Of a DNA stretch of 64,000 nt, positions 50,760 through 58,469 are shown piece after piece. The notes below the pieces were generated by a model. It did no database searches. It saw nothing but the letters and a program-made list of their open reading frames with translations, and had not been told where the DNA came from. This stretch comes from Desulfallas thermosapovorans DSM 6562 (GTDB taxonomy: Bacteria > Bacillota > Desulfotomaculia > Desulfotomaculales > Desulfallaceae). Each line of letters opens with the position of its first letter. Position 1 is the first letter of the stretch. A program made the position numbers and the translations under genes. The stretch spans positions 124,001 through 188,000 of the forward strand of contig NZ_VNHM01000003.1 in NCBI RefSeq assembly GCF_008124625.1, given 5' to 3'.

Positions 50760-51062
50760 TAAATAACGCCCCCGGTTTACCCAGGGGCGAAAAATACTTT
50801 CCGCGTTACCACCCTTATTTTGCCTTCTATTGCTTAAAAAAGGCCTCGTTAAGGTACAGGGAACTCAACAACTAATTCCCGATACCCCAAGCCTGGTAAC
50901 GGTGCTTAACCCGGTACGGCCTACTGAAAGCTTTCAGCCGACGGTTCCGGAGCCATGTTCAATACGTTTTCCCCGGTGGGCTCCCACCCTCCCCACTCGC
51001 TGGCCGGTTCTTCCGCATTTACTCCTCTCCATCATGACCTTTATCGACATAATGATTTTAAG
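50760..51062 (-). promoter_or_regulatory. T-box riboswitch (tRNA-Met) leader of metG
   Basis: On the minus strand the T-box sequence AAGGGTGGTAACGCGG lies at about 50801-50816, followed by a terminator stem (CGCCCCTGGG / CCGGGGGCG, 50766-50789) and a T-rich tract. Stem I signatures (GAGGAGTAAATGCGGAAG, GTGGGGAGGGTGGGAGCCC) lie further upstream. The probable specifier is ATG in GAACATGGCTCC, which fits a methionine leader. Uncharged tRNA-Met should favour antitermination. Confidence 0.92.
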
Positions 51063-51141
51063 GTAACCAGGTCTATCTTGTCAAGTTTTCCCTAAATCAA
51101 TATTTTTTATACAAAAAAATCCATGTTTTTATAAAAAAATG

Positions 51142-51170
51142 TTGACTTTTACTGCCATCACTGGTACCAT
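51142..51170 (+). promoter_or_regulatory. Candidate promoter of abrB
   Basis: TTGACT and TACCAT are separated by 17 bp. A better -10-like TATAAT (51183-51188) lacks a matching -35. The region between the T-box and abrB carries both divergent promoters. Confidence 0.4.
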
Positions 51171-51236
51171 TTACTTGTGCTATATAATCAATTTATGTCG
51201 AATCGATGCTTTCATTATCGAGGGGAGGGAAAGACA

Positions 51237-51503
51237 TTGAAATCTACTGGTATTGTAAGAAAGGTGGACGAGCTGGGCCGCGTGGTAATTCCCATCGAAT
51301 TACGCCGCACTCTCGGCATTGATGAAAAGGATGCCCTGGAAATTTACGTTGATGCCGAAAAAATTATATTAAAGAAATATGAGCCCGCCTGCGTATTCTG
51401 CGGCAATGCCGCCGATGTGCAGCACTACAAAGGCAAACTCGTCTGCCGGAATTGCGCCCTGGCCATGTTTGAAAATGTTAAAGAAGATGTTAAAGCCATG
51501 TAG
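51237..51503 (+). CDS. abrB: Transition-state regulator AbrB with cysteine-rich C-terminus
   Basis: An 88-aa DNA-binding protein. The N-terminal swapped-hairpin domain MKSTGIVRKVDELGRVVIPI, then ELRRTLGIDEKDALEIYVDA, is that of AbrB. The C-terminal part has two Cys-x2-Cys pairs (ACVFCGNAADVQ, LVCRNCALAMFE), suggesting a zinc ribbon as in many clostridial AbrBs but not in B. subtilis. AbrB represses stationary-phase genes during growth. The TTG start is set by GGGGAGGG, eight bases upstream; a longer frame to 51177 is unsupported. It is the only plus-strand gene between ricT and metG, as in Bacillus. Confidence 0.94.
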   Translation: MKSTGIVRKVDELGRVVIPIELRRTLGIDEKDALEIYVDAEKIILKKYEPACVFCGNAADVQHYKGKLVCRNCALAMFENVKEDVKAM

Positions 51504-51529
51504 TAGTATACATAGTTACTGGGCAATTC

Positions 51530-52384
51530 CTATTTGGAACCGCTTACTTGATTGTACAATTCCCGCCGGGGAATACTCCTCAGGCGGGCAACTATTTTTA
51601 TAGCCTTGGTGGGCGGTACCCCTTCTTCCTGCAGTAAACGGACGTACTCTTCCGGCGTCAAATTGCCATCCACGGTGTTTGTCCCATCACCTTCAGCCGG
51701 GCGGCCCTCAATCACCAGCACAAATTCTCCCCGGGGCGGCTCGCCGGTGAATTGCTCCCGCAACTGCGCCAGTGTACCGCGCCGCACATCTTCATGCAGC
51801 TTGGTCAACTCCCGGGCCGCGCAAGCCCGCCGGTCACCCATGGCATCCACCAATTCACCCAGTGTCTTTGGCAACCGGTGGGGAGACTCATATAAAACAA
51901 CCGTCCTTGTTTCCCGGGCCAGTTCCGCCAACCGCCGGCGGCGCTCTTTGTTCTTGGCGGGTAAAAAACCTTCAAAGACGAACCTGTCCAGGGGCAGGCC
52001 GGACACGGTCAGTGCAGTAAGCAAAGCACTGGGACCGGGCAGTGACGTCACCGGAATACCCCTTTCCAGGGCCCCTTGCACCAATTCCGCACCCGGGTCG
52101 GAAATACCCGGCGTACCGGCGTCGCTGACCAGAGCCACGTTTTTCCCCAGCAGGAGCTGTTCTATAATATACCTGCCCTTGGCCTGCCGGTTATGCTCGT
52201 GATAACTGGTCAGGGCGGTGTGAATGTCATAATGACTGAATAATTTACGGGTATGGCGGGTATCTTCAGCCGCCACCAGATCAACTTCCCCCAGTACCCT
52301 GATGACCCGCAATGTGATATCCTCCAGGTTACCTATGGGTGTGGCGCACAGATACAGAGTACCACATGTTTCACCTGATCGCAT
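51530..52384 (-). CDS. rsmI: 16S rRNA (cytidine-1402-2'-O)-methyltransferase RsmI
   Basis: A 284-aa enzyme of the tetrapyrrole-methylase superfamily that methylates C1402 of 16S rRNA. Signatures are GTLYLCATPIGNLEDITLRV, VAAEDTRHTRKLFSHYDIHT, LVSDAGTPGISDPGAELVQG and FEGFLPAKNKERRRRL. The C-terminal extension (EYVRLLQEEGVPPTKAIKIV) is usual in Firmicutes. It starts six bases after yabA, with AGGGGTGATG as ribosome site, and is the last gene of the holB-ricT-yabA-rsmI run. Confidence 0.95.
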   Translation of the reverse strand: MRSGETCGTLYLCATPIGNLEDITLRVIRVLGEVDLVAAEDTRHTRKLFSHYDIHTALTSYHEHNRQAKGRYIIEQLLLGKNVALVSDAGTPGISDPGAELVQGALERGIPVTSLPGPSALLTALTVSGLPLDRFVFEGFLPAKNKERRRRLAELARETRTVVLYESPHRLPKTLGELVDAMGDRRACAARELTKLHEDVRRGTLAQLREQFTGEPPRGEFVLVIEGRPAEGDGTNTVDGNLTPEEYVRLLQEEGVPPTKAIKIVARLRSIPRRELYNQVSGSK

Positions 52385-52390
52385 TAAACA

Positions 52391-52711
52391 TCACCCCTGC
52401 TTGCGGCGTAAAAAAGCGGCGCAAAATAGACACTCGCCTTCCCGTAACTGGCCAAAATAAATGTTACATATATGAAACCCCTGGTTGTACAAATTAACCA
52501 AATTTTGCCGCCCCGTAACCCGTTTTGGCGAGCAGCCGGAACCCGTGTCATTATCCTCGTGCATTTCATACATCAGAATTAGTTGCTGCCGGAGCTTTGC
52601 ATTTTCTGTTTCGAGCACCTCGACAACATTTTTCATGTTTTTGATTTCGGATAACAGCTCTTGAACCCTGCCCTCCAGCGCCTTCATTTTTAACGTTAGG
52701 GGATTCACCAT
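52391..52711 (-). CDS. yabA: Replication initiation control protein YabA
   Basis: A 106-aa regulator that binds DnaA and the DnaN clamp to limit initiation. The N-terminal half is a leucine-zipper-like coiled coil (LKMKALEGRVQELLSEIKNM, KNVVEVLETENAKLRQQL). The C-terminal zinc-binding module is GFHICNIYFGQLREGECLFC, nearly the family consensus. The ATG giving MVNPLTLKMK has AAGGTGATC just upstream. It overlaps the 3' end of ricT by 146 bases in another frame, which is unusual. Confidence 0.93.
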   Translation of the reverse strand: MVNPLTLKMKALEGRVQELLSEIKNMKNVVEVLETENAKLRQQLILMYEMHEDNDTGSGCSPKRVTGRQNLVNLYNQGFHICNIYFGQLREGECLFCAAFLRRKQG

Positions 52712-53528
52712 GATCACCTTCCACGGATTCCAGTTCAATTATGCTGCAGGGATATTCCTTAATCAGTTTACTTTCCCGCAGCTCAACATTTACAGTCTGC
52801 TTGAAAATATTTATACTACTCACCTTACCTTCGCCATCCGGAGTGGTTACCCGCCTGCCGATCTCCGGATAACCTTCTTTGGCCTGCTCGTAAACTTCGT
52901 TCTCAAACTTCAGGCAGCACATTAAACGGCCACAAATACCTGAAATTTTAGTAGGATTCAAGGAAAGATTTTGTTCCTTGGCCATGCGAATGGATACCGT
53001 GGCAAAATCAGCCAGCCAGGTGGCACAGCATAACTCTCTGCCGCAACAGCCAAGTCCCCCCATCATTTTAGCTTCATCCCGGACACCAATCTGGCGCAGT
53101 TCTATACGGGTTCGGAACACCGCAGCCAGGTCCTTGACCAGTTCCCGAAAATCTATCCGTCCATCGGCGGTAAAGTAAAAGATAATTTTATTACCGTCAA
53201 AGGTTTGTTCCACATCCACCAGTTTCATGGGCAGGCCATGGTCGGCAATTTTAGCCAGGCATATTTCCATGGCCTTAATTTCCTTCTCCCGGTTGGCCCG
53301 CAGCTGTTCCAGGTCATCCTCGCCGGCCAGGCGCAGCACCATTTTAAGTGCTCCCACCACTTCTTCCTCGGGCACCTGGCGGGGTTCAATCACCACGATT
53401 CCGTATTCAATACCCCTGGACGTTTCCACAATAACCCCATCGTTTAAGGACAACTTTAATTCTCCGGGATCAAAGTAATATATTTTACCTGCCGGTTTAA
53501 AACGTATTCCCACTACAGTATACGACAA
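52566..53528 (-). CDS. ricT: PSP1-domain protein RicT (YaaT)
   Basis: A 320-aa protein of the RicT family, which with RicA and RicF forms the Y-complex controlling RNase Y and phosphorelay input in B. subtilis. The PSP1 core is TVVGIRFKPAGKIYYFDPGE, and GLGCCGRELCCATWLADF followed by LNPTKISGICGRLMCCLKFE hold the Fe-S-type cysteines. The usual end is near EYPCSIIELESVE (about residue 270). Here the frame continues 50 residues, charged and low in structure, over the start of yabA. The TTG start follows GGGGGTAGTGG. Confidence 0.94.
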   Translation of the reverse strand: MSYTVVGIRFKPAGKIYYFDPGELKLSLNDGVIVETSRGIEYGIVVIEPRQVPEEEVVGALKMVLRLAGEDDLEQLRANREKEIKAMEICLAKIADHGLPMKLVDVEQTFDGNKIIFYFTADGRIDFRELVKDLAAVFRTRIELRQIGVRDEAKMMGGLGCCGRELCCATWLADFATVSIRMAKEQNLSLNPTKISGICGRLMCCLKFENEVYEQAKEGYPEIGRRVTTPDGEGKVSSINIFKQTVNVELRESKLIKEYPCSIIELESVEGDHGESPNVKNEGAGGQGSRAVIRNQKHEKCCRGARNRKCKAPAATNSDV

Positions 53529-53534
53529 AATCCA

Positions 53535-54527
53535 CTACCCCCGATCATCATCTCCCAGGCCGGTAATTTTGAATAACAATGAGTCCAGCACCAGGCGCTG
53601 GTTAACATTGCCCGCCAGGCGGGCCGACGATTTTTCCGCCGTTATCAGTATGTCCATAACCCGCGGCCTGGCATAAGCACCGGCCAATTCGATAATATAT
53701 GAAATCCGGTCCACGTTAATGATAAGCTCGGTGGAGCCGGTTATTTGCCAGATTAATACATCTCGAAAAAAAAGAATCACGTAATCTATAAAATCCGCCA
53801 GGCCCTCCCGCTCCGCCAGTTCATCCACCGGCAAAAATACACTGCCCGGCCTTTCCCGGACTATATGCATCAGCAGGTCCAGCATGGCATTGCGCTTGTC
53901 CAGCCCGTCCAGCAGCGCCAGCGCCCGGCCCGGACATCCCCCGGACAGCGCCGCCGCTACAGAGGCACTGTCACTGTCACGACCCGCACCGGCATTAGCC
54001 AGCACCTGCAGAACCTGCTCCCGGGGCAAGGGGCTGAAACGGTACTGCTGGCAGCGGGAGAGCACTGTGGGCAGCATCCTTGCAGAGTCATCGGTCACCA
54101 GTATAAACACTATCCCCGGCGGGGGTTCTTCCAGTATTTTTAAAAAACAGTTGGCTGCCGCCAAAGTCATCTTCTCGGCCTGTTCCATCAAAAAAACCTG
54201 CCTGGCCGCGCCATAGGCGGTAAAGGAAGCGCCACCCTGCAAGGCCCGCAGCTGGTTTATTTTTATCGTAGCCCCTTCCGGACGGATAACGTGTAAATCG
54301 GGATGCACACCTTGCTCCGAGCGGATACAATCGTCACATTGCCCGCAGGCATCCCCCCCGCCACGGCGACACAATAACGCCCGGGCAAAGGCTAGCCCGG
54401 CGGTTTTCTTACCAATTCCCGCCGGCCCGCCAAAAAGATAGGCATGATTCACCAGTCCCTTAACCAGGGCACTCCTCAAGCGCTTTTTGATCTGTTCGTG
54501 GCCCACCACGTCCCGCAGCACCGGCAT
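53535..54527 (-). CDS. holB: DNA polymerase III subunit delta' (clamp loader)
   Basis: A 330-aa AAA+ clamp-loader subunit. It carries VVGHEQIKKRLRSALVKGLV, the P-loop FGGPAGIGKKTAGLAFARAL (32-51), a zinc module (Cys53, Cys61, Cys64, Cys67) and the SRC motif PTVLSRCQQYRF. The ATG is chosen because GGGAGGTAACCTG precedes it; the frame is open slightly further. It lies between tmk and ricT, six bases before the latter's start, the standard order. Confidence 0.95.
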   Translation of the reverse strand: MPVLRDVVGHEQIKKRLRSALVKGLVNHAYLFGGPAGIGKKTAGLAFARALLCRRGGGDACGQCDDCIRSEQGVHPDLHVIRPEGATIKINQLRALQGGASFTAYGAARQVFLMEQAEKMTLAAANCFLKILEEPPPGIVFILVTDDSARMLPTVLSRCQQYRFSPLPREQVLQVLANAGAGRDSDSASVAAALSGGCPGRALALLDGLDKRNAMLDLLMHIVRERPGSVFLPVDELAEREGLADFIDYVILFFRDVLIWQITGSTELIINVDRISYIIELAGAYARPRVMDILITAEKSSARLAGNVNQRLVLDSLLFKITGLGDDDRG

Positions 54528-54576
54528 CAGGTTACCTCCCAAACAAAACTATCCATGGGTACGTATATTGAAAAGC

Positions 54577-55194
54577 TTATAAATCATTAAGTGCCTCTAA
54601 AATCTGCCGGTGCACATCATGCACCGGCTGGTCAGCCTGTATGATCCGAAAAACGTTGGGCCATATAGCGGCCTGTTCCAGGTAGCCCTCCCGCACCCGC
54701 TGGAAAAAGGCTAACTTCTCACCCTCCAGCCGGTCCGGCGAACGCTGTCCCAGCACCCGGCGCCTGCCTTCAGCCACTGCCAGGTCCAAAAGCACCACTG
54801 CGTCCGGCACAAGGCCGCCAGTGGCCAAATCATTTAATTGCCGCAGCAGCGCCATATCCATACCCCGACCCCACCCCTGGTAAGCCAGGGTGGAATATAC
54901 AAACCGGTCGCAAAGCACCGTTACTCCCCGTTCCAAAGCAGGTACTATTTTTTCAATAACATGCTGGGCCCGGTCCGCCGCATATAAAAAGGCCTCGGTA
55001 CGGGGGGTTATATCATGACATGCCGGGTCTAAAAGTAGCCCCCTTAGCCTGGCCCCGACCCGGGTACCGCCGGGTTCCCGGGTACACAGTACCGGCAGGC
55101 CCCGGTTCTCCAAGAATTCGGCCAGCAGTTTCATCTGGGTGGTTTTACCGGCCCCGTCAATACCCTCGAATACTAAAAATTTACCTGCCAGCAA
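54577..55194 (-). CDS. tmk: Thymidylate kinase
   Basis: A 205-aa dTMP kinase. The P-loop is FEGIDGAGKTTQMKLLAEFL (residues 9-28), followed by the DR-type motif LCTREPGGTRVGARLRGLLL and LCDRFVYSTLAYQGWGRGMD. A LID region with VAEGRRRVLGQRSPDRLEGE follows. The TTG start is ten bases after AAGGGGAG. Located between the decarboxylase-like gene and holB, as in B. subtilis. Confidence 0.97.
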   Translation of the reverse strand: MLAGKFLVFEGIDGAGKTTQMKLLAEFLENRGLPVLCTREPGGTRVGARLRGLLLDPACHDITPRTEAFLYAADRAQHVIEKIVPALERGVTVLCDRFVYSTLAYQGWGRGMDMALLRQLNDLATGGLVPDAVVLLDLAVAEGRRRVLGQRSPDRLEGEKLAFFQRVREGYLEQAAIWPNVFRIIQADQPVHDVHRQILEALNDL

Positions 55195-55248
55195 TTGGCT
55201 TAACTCCCCTTACAAAGATACGGCCACCCTTTTCGTATACCCGTGGGT

Positions 55249-56715
55249 CTATAAATTCACCACCCGGACCGTGGACAGCCCGGGATCGGCAGCGCCCTGA
55301 ATGTGTATACCCGCGGCCCGCACCTGTATCAAGTATTCTATAACCTCGGAGGTGATTTCCTCCCCGGGATAAATTACCGCTATGCCGGGGGGATAAACTG
55401 CAATTATTTCCGCGGCCACCAAACCCCTGGCATCCTCCAGGGCCACCTTTTTTTGCCCCGCCAGCCAGGCCCGGCGTGGCGTCATCACTTGCGGCGGCAT
55501 TGGAGGCCCCACCGGCGGCGGCCCCTGGCTGTGCCGGTTAGCGCTGCCGGACTCGGCTGCCGCCCACCGGCTGGTTTCCGCCAAAGCACCGCACAGCGCC
55601 TGCACGCCCGCCCGGTCCGTGCCCAGGGACAATACCGCCACCACATTTAAGCTATCCGCCATTTCCACATATATACCATGTTTATCAGCCAGCCTCCGGG
55701 CCACCACATACCCGCTGACCCCCAGCCCCCGCACCGAAACCACCAGGCGGGTGGGGTCATAACCCACAGCACCGGGCCCGTTTAGATGCTCCTGGCCCAG
55801 CACGGCCAGGCCCGGTATCTGATTTATTTTACCCGCAGTCTCGGCGGCCAGGGCCAGTAATTCATCCAATAAAGCCCGCCCCTTTAAGGCCAACTGCCGT
55901 CGTGCCGCATCCAGTGAGGCCATTAAAATATAAGAGGGGCTGCTGGTTTGCAGCAAGCGCAGTGCCCTGGCCACCCGGCCCCGTTCGATCAACTCCGTGC
56001 CCAGGTGCAGCCAGGAGGCCTGGGTCAGCGCACCTCCTGTTTTATGAACACTCTGTACCACGGCATCGGCCCCCAGGGACAATGCATCGGCCGGCAACCC
56101 GGGATGCATGCGCAGGTGTGTGCCATGGGCTTCATCCACCAGCAGGGGCACCCCGTATCGCCGGCACACCTTGTCCAAACCGGCCAGGTTACCCACCACT
56201 CCGTAATAGCACGGGTGCACAGCCAGCACGGCCCCTGCGCCGGGATTTTGCCCCAGGGCGACCTCCAGCTTGTCCGGCGTAAAGCCGGCCGCAAAGCCAA
56301 ATCCGGGTACAATACAGGGTTCTATAAACACCGGGCGGGCCCCGCTGACCACCAGCCCGCCCAGCACCGACCGGTGCACGTTGCGCGGCAGCACCAGCAC
56401 CCTTTCCTCGCTGCAGGTGGCGGCAATCAGAGCCTGTATTCCCACTGTGGTGCCGTTCACTAAAAAAAAGGTACACCGGGCACCGTACAGTTCCGCTGCA
56501 CTTCGCTGAGCCGCGGCAATCACCCCTGCAGGGTTGTGCAAATCATCCAATTCCGCCAGCTCTGTGACATCCCAGGCAGGCAGGTTAGCCCGGCGCATTG
56601 CCGCGGGTAACCCCGGGCCGCCGCCGTGACCCGGCACATGTAAACGCACGGGTTTTTGGGCACTATATTTTTGTAAGGCAGCCAGCAAGGGTACATGTTC
56701 ATAATTATTGGGCAA
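55249..56715 (-). CDS. Orn/Lys/Arg decarboxylase-family aminotransferase-fold protein (YaaO-like)
   Basis: About 488 aa, PLP-dependent fold type I. The N-terminal segment LAALQKYSAQKPVRLHVPGH is a family hallmark. The PLP-binding lysine is in GADAVVQSVHKTGGALTQAS and the PLP aspartate in VPLLVDEAHGTHLRMHPGLP. The C-terminal Orn/Lys/Arg decarboxylase domain holds VAAEIIAVYPPGIAVIYPGE. Members act on arginine, lysine or ornithine; the substrate is unclear. The TTG at 56715 follows CAGGTGAAG, a better site than for 56730. The tmk-yaaO neighbourhood is as in B. subtilis. Confidence 0.9.
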   Translation of the reverse strand: MPNNYEHVPLLAALQKYSAQKPVRLHVPGHGGGPGLPAAMRRANLPAWDVTELAELDDLHNPAGVIAAAQRSAAELYGARCTFFLVNGTTVGIQALIAATCSEERVLVLPRNVHRSVLGGLVVSGARPVFIEPCIVPGFGFAAGFTPDKLEVALGQNPGAGAVLAVHPCYYGVVGNLAGLDKVCRRYGVPLLVDEAHGTHLRMHPGLPADALSLGADAVVQSVHKTGGALTQASWLHLGTELIERGRVARALRLLQTSSPSYILMASLDAARRQLALKGRALLDELLALAAETAGKINQIPGLAVLGQEHLNGPGAVGYDPTRLVVSVRGLGVSGYVVARRLADKHGIYVEMADSLNVVAVLSLGTDRAGVQALCGALAETSRWAAAESGSANRHSQGPPPVGPPMPPQVMTPRRAWLAGQKKVALEDARGLVAAEIIAVYPPGIAVIYPGEEITSEVIEYLIQVRAAGIHIQGAADPGLSTVRVVNL

Positions 56716-56857
56716 AAACTTCACCTGCAAAAATTTTTTTACTAACGTTTAATTTTATCATACTGTCAATTAACAAACCAGAAGCTGACGGATTTTAATC
56801 CTCAATTACATTTCATTCTCATCATAAAGATACTTGCTGCGGTCAAAATAAAATTAA

Positions 56858-57019
56858 AGAAGCTGTTCGAAAAGACCGCGCGGGATTCACTTTCGCAATC
56901 TCTATATTGGCCGGCCTTTGCGGTGCCCGCGTAGGTGCCGGGTGCTCCCGGGGTTGAAAGAGCAAAAATCTTTCAACCCCGGGAGCACCCGGCACCAAAG
57001 GATATTTTCGAACAGGCTC
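56858..57019 (+). mobile_element. MITE-like element with inverted ends and palindromic core
   Basis: A 162-bp non-coding element. The ends are AGAAGCTGTTCGAAAA and TTTTCGAACAGGCTC, inverted repeats matching at about 13 of 15 positions. Both ends are flanked by TTAA, a possible target duplication. The central hairpin (56934-56996) is a perfect 27-bp stem with 9-nt loop and core CTCCCGGG / CCCGGGAG. It carries no transposase. The 21-kb copy is its inverted, more decayed relative. The gap 56716-57047 is otherwise empty. Confidence 0.85.
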
Positions 57020-57047
57020 TTAAAGAAATGAAAGGAGCGTGCAGGTA

Positions 57048-57299
57048 ATGGAAATCAATACCGCAAAACTTTCCCAAAAATACCGCACCAATGTACCCGG
57101 CCTGATCCGGGCCTGGAAGAAAGGCCTTTCCGACCTGGAAATATCTTGCCGCACCGGTATCAACCTGGCCACCCTCAGCCAGATCAAATGCGATTTGGAA
57201 ATAGCTCACCGGCGGGCCAGGCTGGCCCAAAAACAAGCCTCATCCCAGGGGGAACAGGTATCCGCCAAACACCATATTCTTTTAAGCCCGTTTCTGTAA
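57048..57299 (+). CDS. Small helix-turn-helix-like protein
   Basis: An 83-aa basic, helical protein. The segment GLIRAWKKGLSDLEISCRTG, then INLATLSQIKCDLEIAHRRA, reads like a helix-turn-helix in a resolvase- or MarR-like pattern, but I do not recognise the family. The ATG at 57048 has AAAGGAG and GCAGGTA upstream. The ribosome site starts only about ten bases after the MITE, so its promoter must lie in or beyond the element. Its 3' end overlaps the convergent csfB-like gene by 94 bp, so at most one of the two may be fully functional. Confidence 0.55.
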   Translation: MEINTAKLSQKYRTNVPGLIRAWKKGLSDLEISCRTGINLATLSQIKCDLEIAHRRARLAQKQASSQGEQVSAKHHILLSPFL

Positions 57300-57436
57300 T
57301 ATTCATAATTGGCACTGTCCACGGTGAGGCAGCATATTTTTATCTCACAGCCAGGGCAAATGTAATATCCCCTGATATAAACGCCGGATTCCGGGTCCCG
57401 GCTTTCGCCGCAAAAAAGACAAACATGGCTGTTCAT
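57206..57436 (-). CDS. csfB: CsfB/Gin-like anti-sigma factor
   Basis: A 76-aa zinc-finger protein. The N-terminal part MNSHVCLFCGESRDPESGVY and IRGYYICPGCEIKICCLTV has the two Cys-x2-Cys knuckles and following NYEYYRNGLKRIW of the Gin family. B. subtilis CsfB (Gin, 64 aa) inhibits sigma-G and sigma-E and its gene lies next to yaaO, as here. The extra 20 residues at the end are poorly conserved and lie in the overlap with the plus-strand HTH gene. The start is the ATG after GGGTGATG; four more codons upstream are possible. Confidence 0.75.
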   Translation of the reverse strand: MNSHVCLFCGESRDPESGVYIRGYYICPGCEIKICCLTVDSANYEYYRNGLKRIWCLADTCSPWDEACFWASLARR

Positions 57437-57577
57437 AACATCACCCATACCAGTATATGTGGTTGGCTGCCCGCCCGTTCGTTACTGATAGCCCTTTTCT
57501 CCGTGTATTATATTACTACTTCCCCAAAGGTTGCCTCCACTCATAAGGAACACCTGCTTTAACAATGACTGCCAGAC

Positions 57578-57612
57578 TAAAAAGCTGCGGGATACAATTT
57601 TCCCGCAGCTAA
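57578..57612 (-). terminator. Terminator of the korABCD operon
   Basis: A 10-bp stem AGCTGCGGGA / TCCCGCAGCT is followed by TTTTT on the minus strand, 13 bp after the korD stop. Confidence 0.9.
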
Positions 57613-57624
57613 AAACCCCGTAAC

Positions 57625-57885
57625 TCAGTTTTGTTTCTTCGGTTCTTTCTTTTTCTCCACTGCTATGGCACAATCCGGGCAGAAATTCTGGCAGATGCCG
57701 CAGGCAATACACTCATCGTTTATCTCCACCGAAGGCGTACCATATACCCCCAGCACATCGGACCAGCTCATGCACTTTTTGGGACACTTCTCAATACACA
57801 GGCCGCATCCCTTGCAAAGCCCGGGGAACAATGTCCAAAAACCTTTTTCCACTTCCAGGGTGCGCCCCTTGAAGGTTTGAGCCAT
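57625..57885 (-). CDS. korD: 2-oxoacid:ferredoxin oxidoreductase, ferredoxin-like delta subunit
   Basis: An 86-aa protein with two 4Fe-4S clusters: LCKGCGLCIEKCPKKCM and ECIACGICQNFCPDCAI. It takes electrons from the TPP-dependent subunits for transfer to free ferredoxin. Its first residues, MAQTFKGRTLEVEKGFWTLF, are typical of the delta subunit of the KorABCD/VorABCD type. The tail is Lys/Glu-rich (VEKKKEPKKQN). It lies last in the operon, 14 bp after the gamma gene; in many genomes the ferredoxin gene comes first. Confidence 0.92.
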   Translation of the reverse strand: MAQTFKGRTLEVEKGFWTLFPGLCKGCGLCIEKCPKKCMSWSDVLGVYGTPSVEINDECIACGICQNFCPDCAIAVEKKKEPKKQN

Positions 57886-57899
57886 TTAATATACCCCCC

Positions 57900-58466
57900 T
57901 TACAGTATGCCGGCCACCAATTCCATGCCGCGTTCTATGGCCCGGAAATTCATTTCCCGGAGCTTGGGATTCTTCTCGAATTTATAACCAAGCTTCTTCT
58001 CCACGGCCGCCTTGGCGTCCTCCACGGCCACCACCTCGGTGGCCTTGATCACTGCGCCCATGATGATAATGTTAAACACCCGGGGATGCAGTTCCTTCTT
58101 GGATACTTCGATGGCAGGAATGCCCAGCACCTTTTTAGCGTTTTTGGGTAGAGCATCTTCGATATTTTCAATGCCGGAATCGTAAACAAATATGGTTTCG
58201 GGACCCGCGTACTGCTTGGTGCGGTGAACGGCCCGGTCACTTAATGCCACTACGATATCACCAATTTGAAACTTTGGCGCCCCGATGGGCTCATCAGCTA
58301 TCTGCAGGTACGCCACCGAAACACCGCCCCGCTGTTCCACACCAAAGTTGGGTATATACAGCGCCTCGCGCCCCTCTTCGTTGGCCGCCTCGGCAATGAT
58401 TTCGGCCACCGATTGCACGCCCTGGCCACCCTCGCCGGCCAGGATAATTTTTACCGGCTTAGCCAT
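57900..58466 (-). CDS. korC: 2-oxoacid:ferredoxin oxidoreductase, gamma subunit
   Basis: A 188-aa catalytic-domain subunit. MAKPVKIILAGEGGQGVQSV is the family opening, followed by ALYIPNFGVEQRGGVSVAYL and FQIGDIVVALSDRAVHRTKQ. Together with alpha and beta it forms the enzyme that oxidatively decarboxylates a 2-oxoacid to its acyl-CoA with ferredoxin as acceptor, or runs in reverse. It starts three bases after korB. The substrate (2-oxoglutarate or branched-chain oxoacid) cannot be told with certainty. Confidence 0.92.
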   Translation of the reverse strand: MAKPVKIILAGEGGQGVQSVAEIIAEAANEEGREALYIPNFGVEQRGGVSVAYLQIADEPIGAPKFQIGDIVVALSDRAVHRTKQYAGPETIFVYDSGIENIEDALPKNAKKVLGIPAIEVSKKELHPRVFNIIIMGAVIKATEVVAVEDAKAAVEKKLGYKFEKNPKLREMNFRAIERGMELVAGIL

Positions 58467-58469
58467 TTA

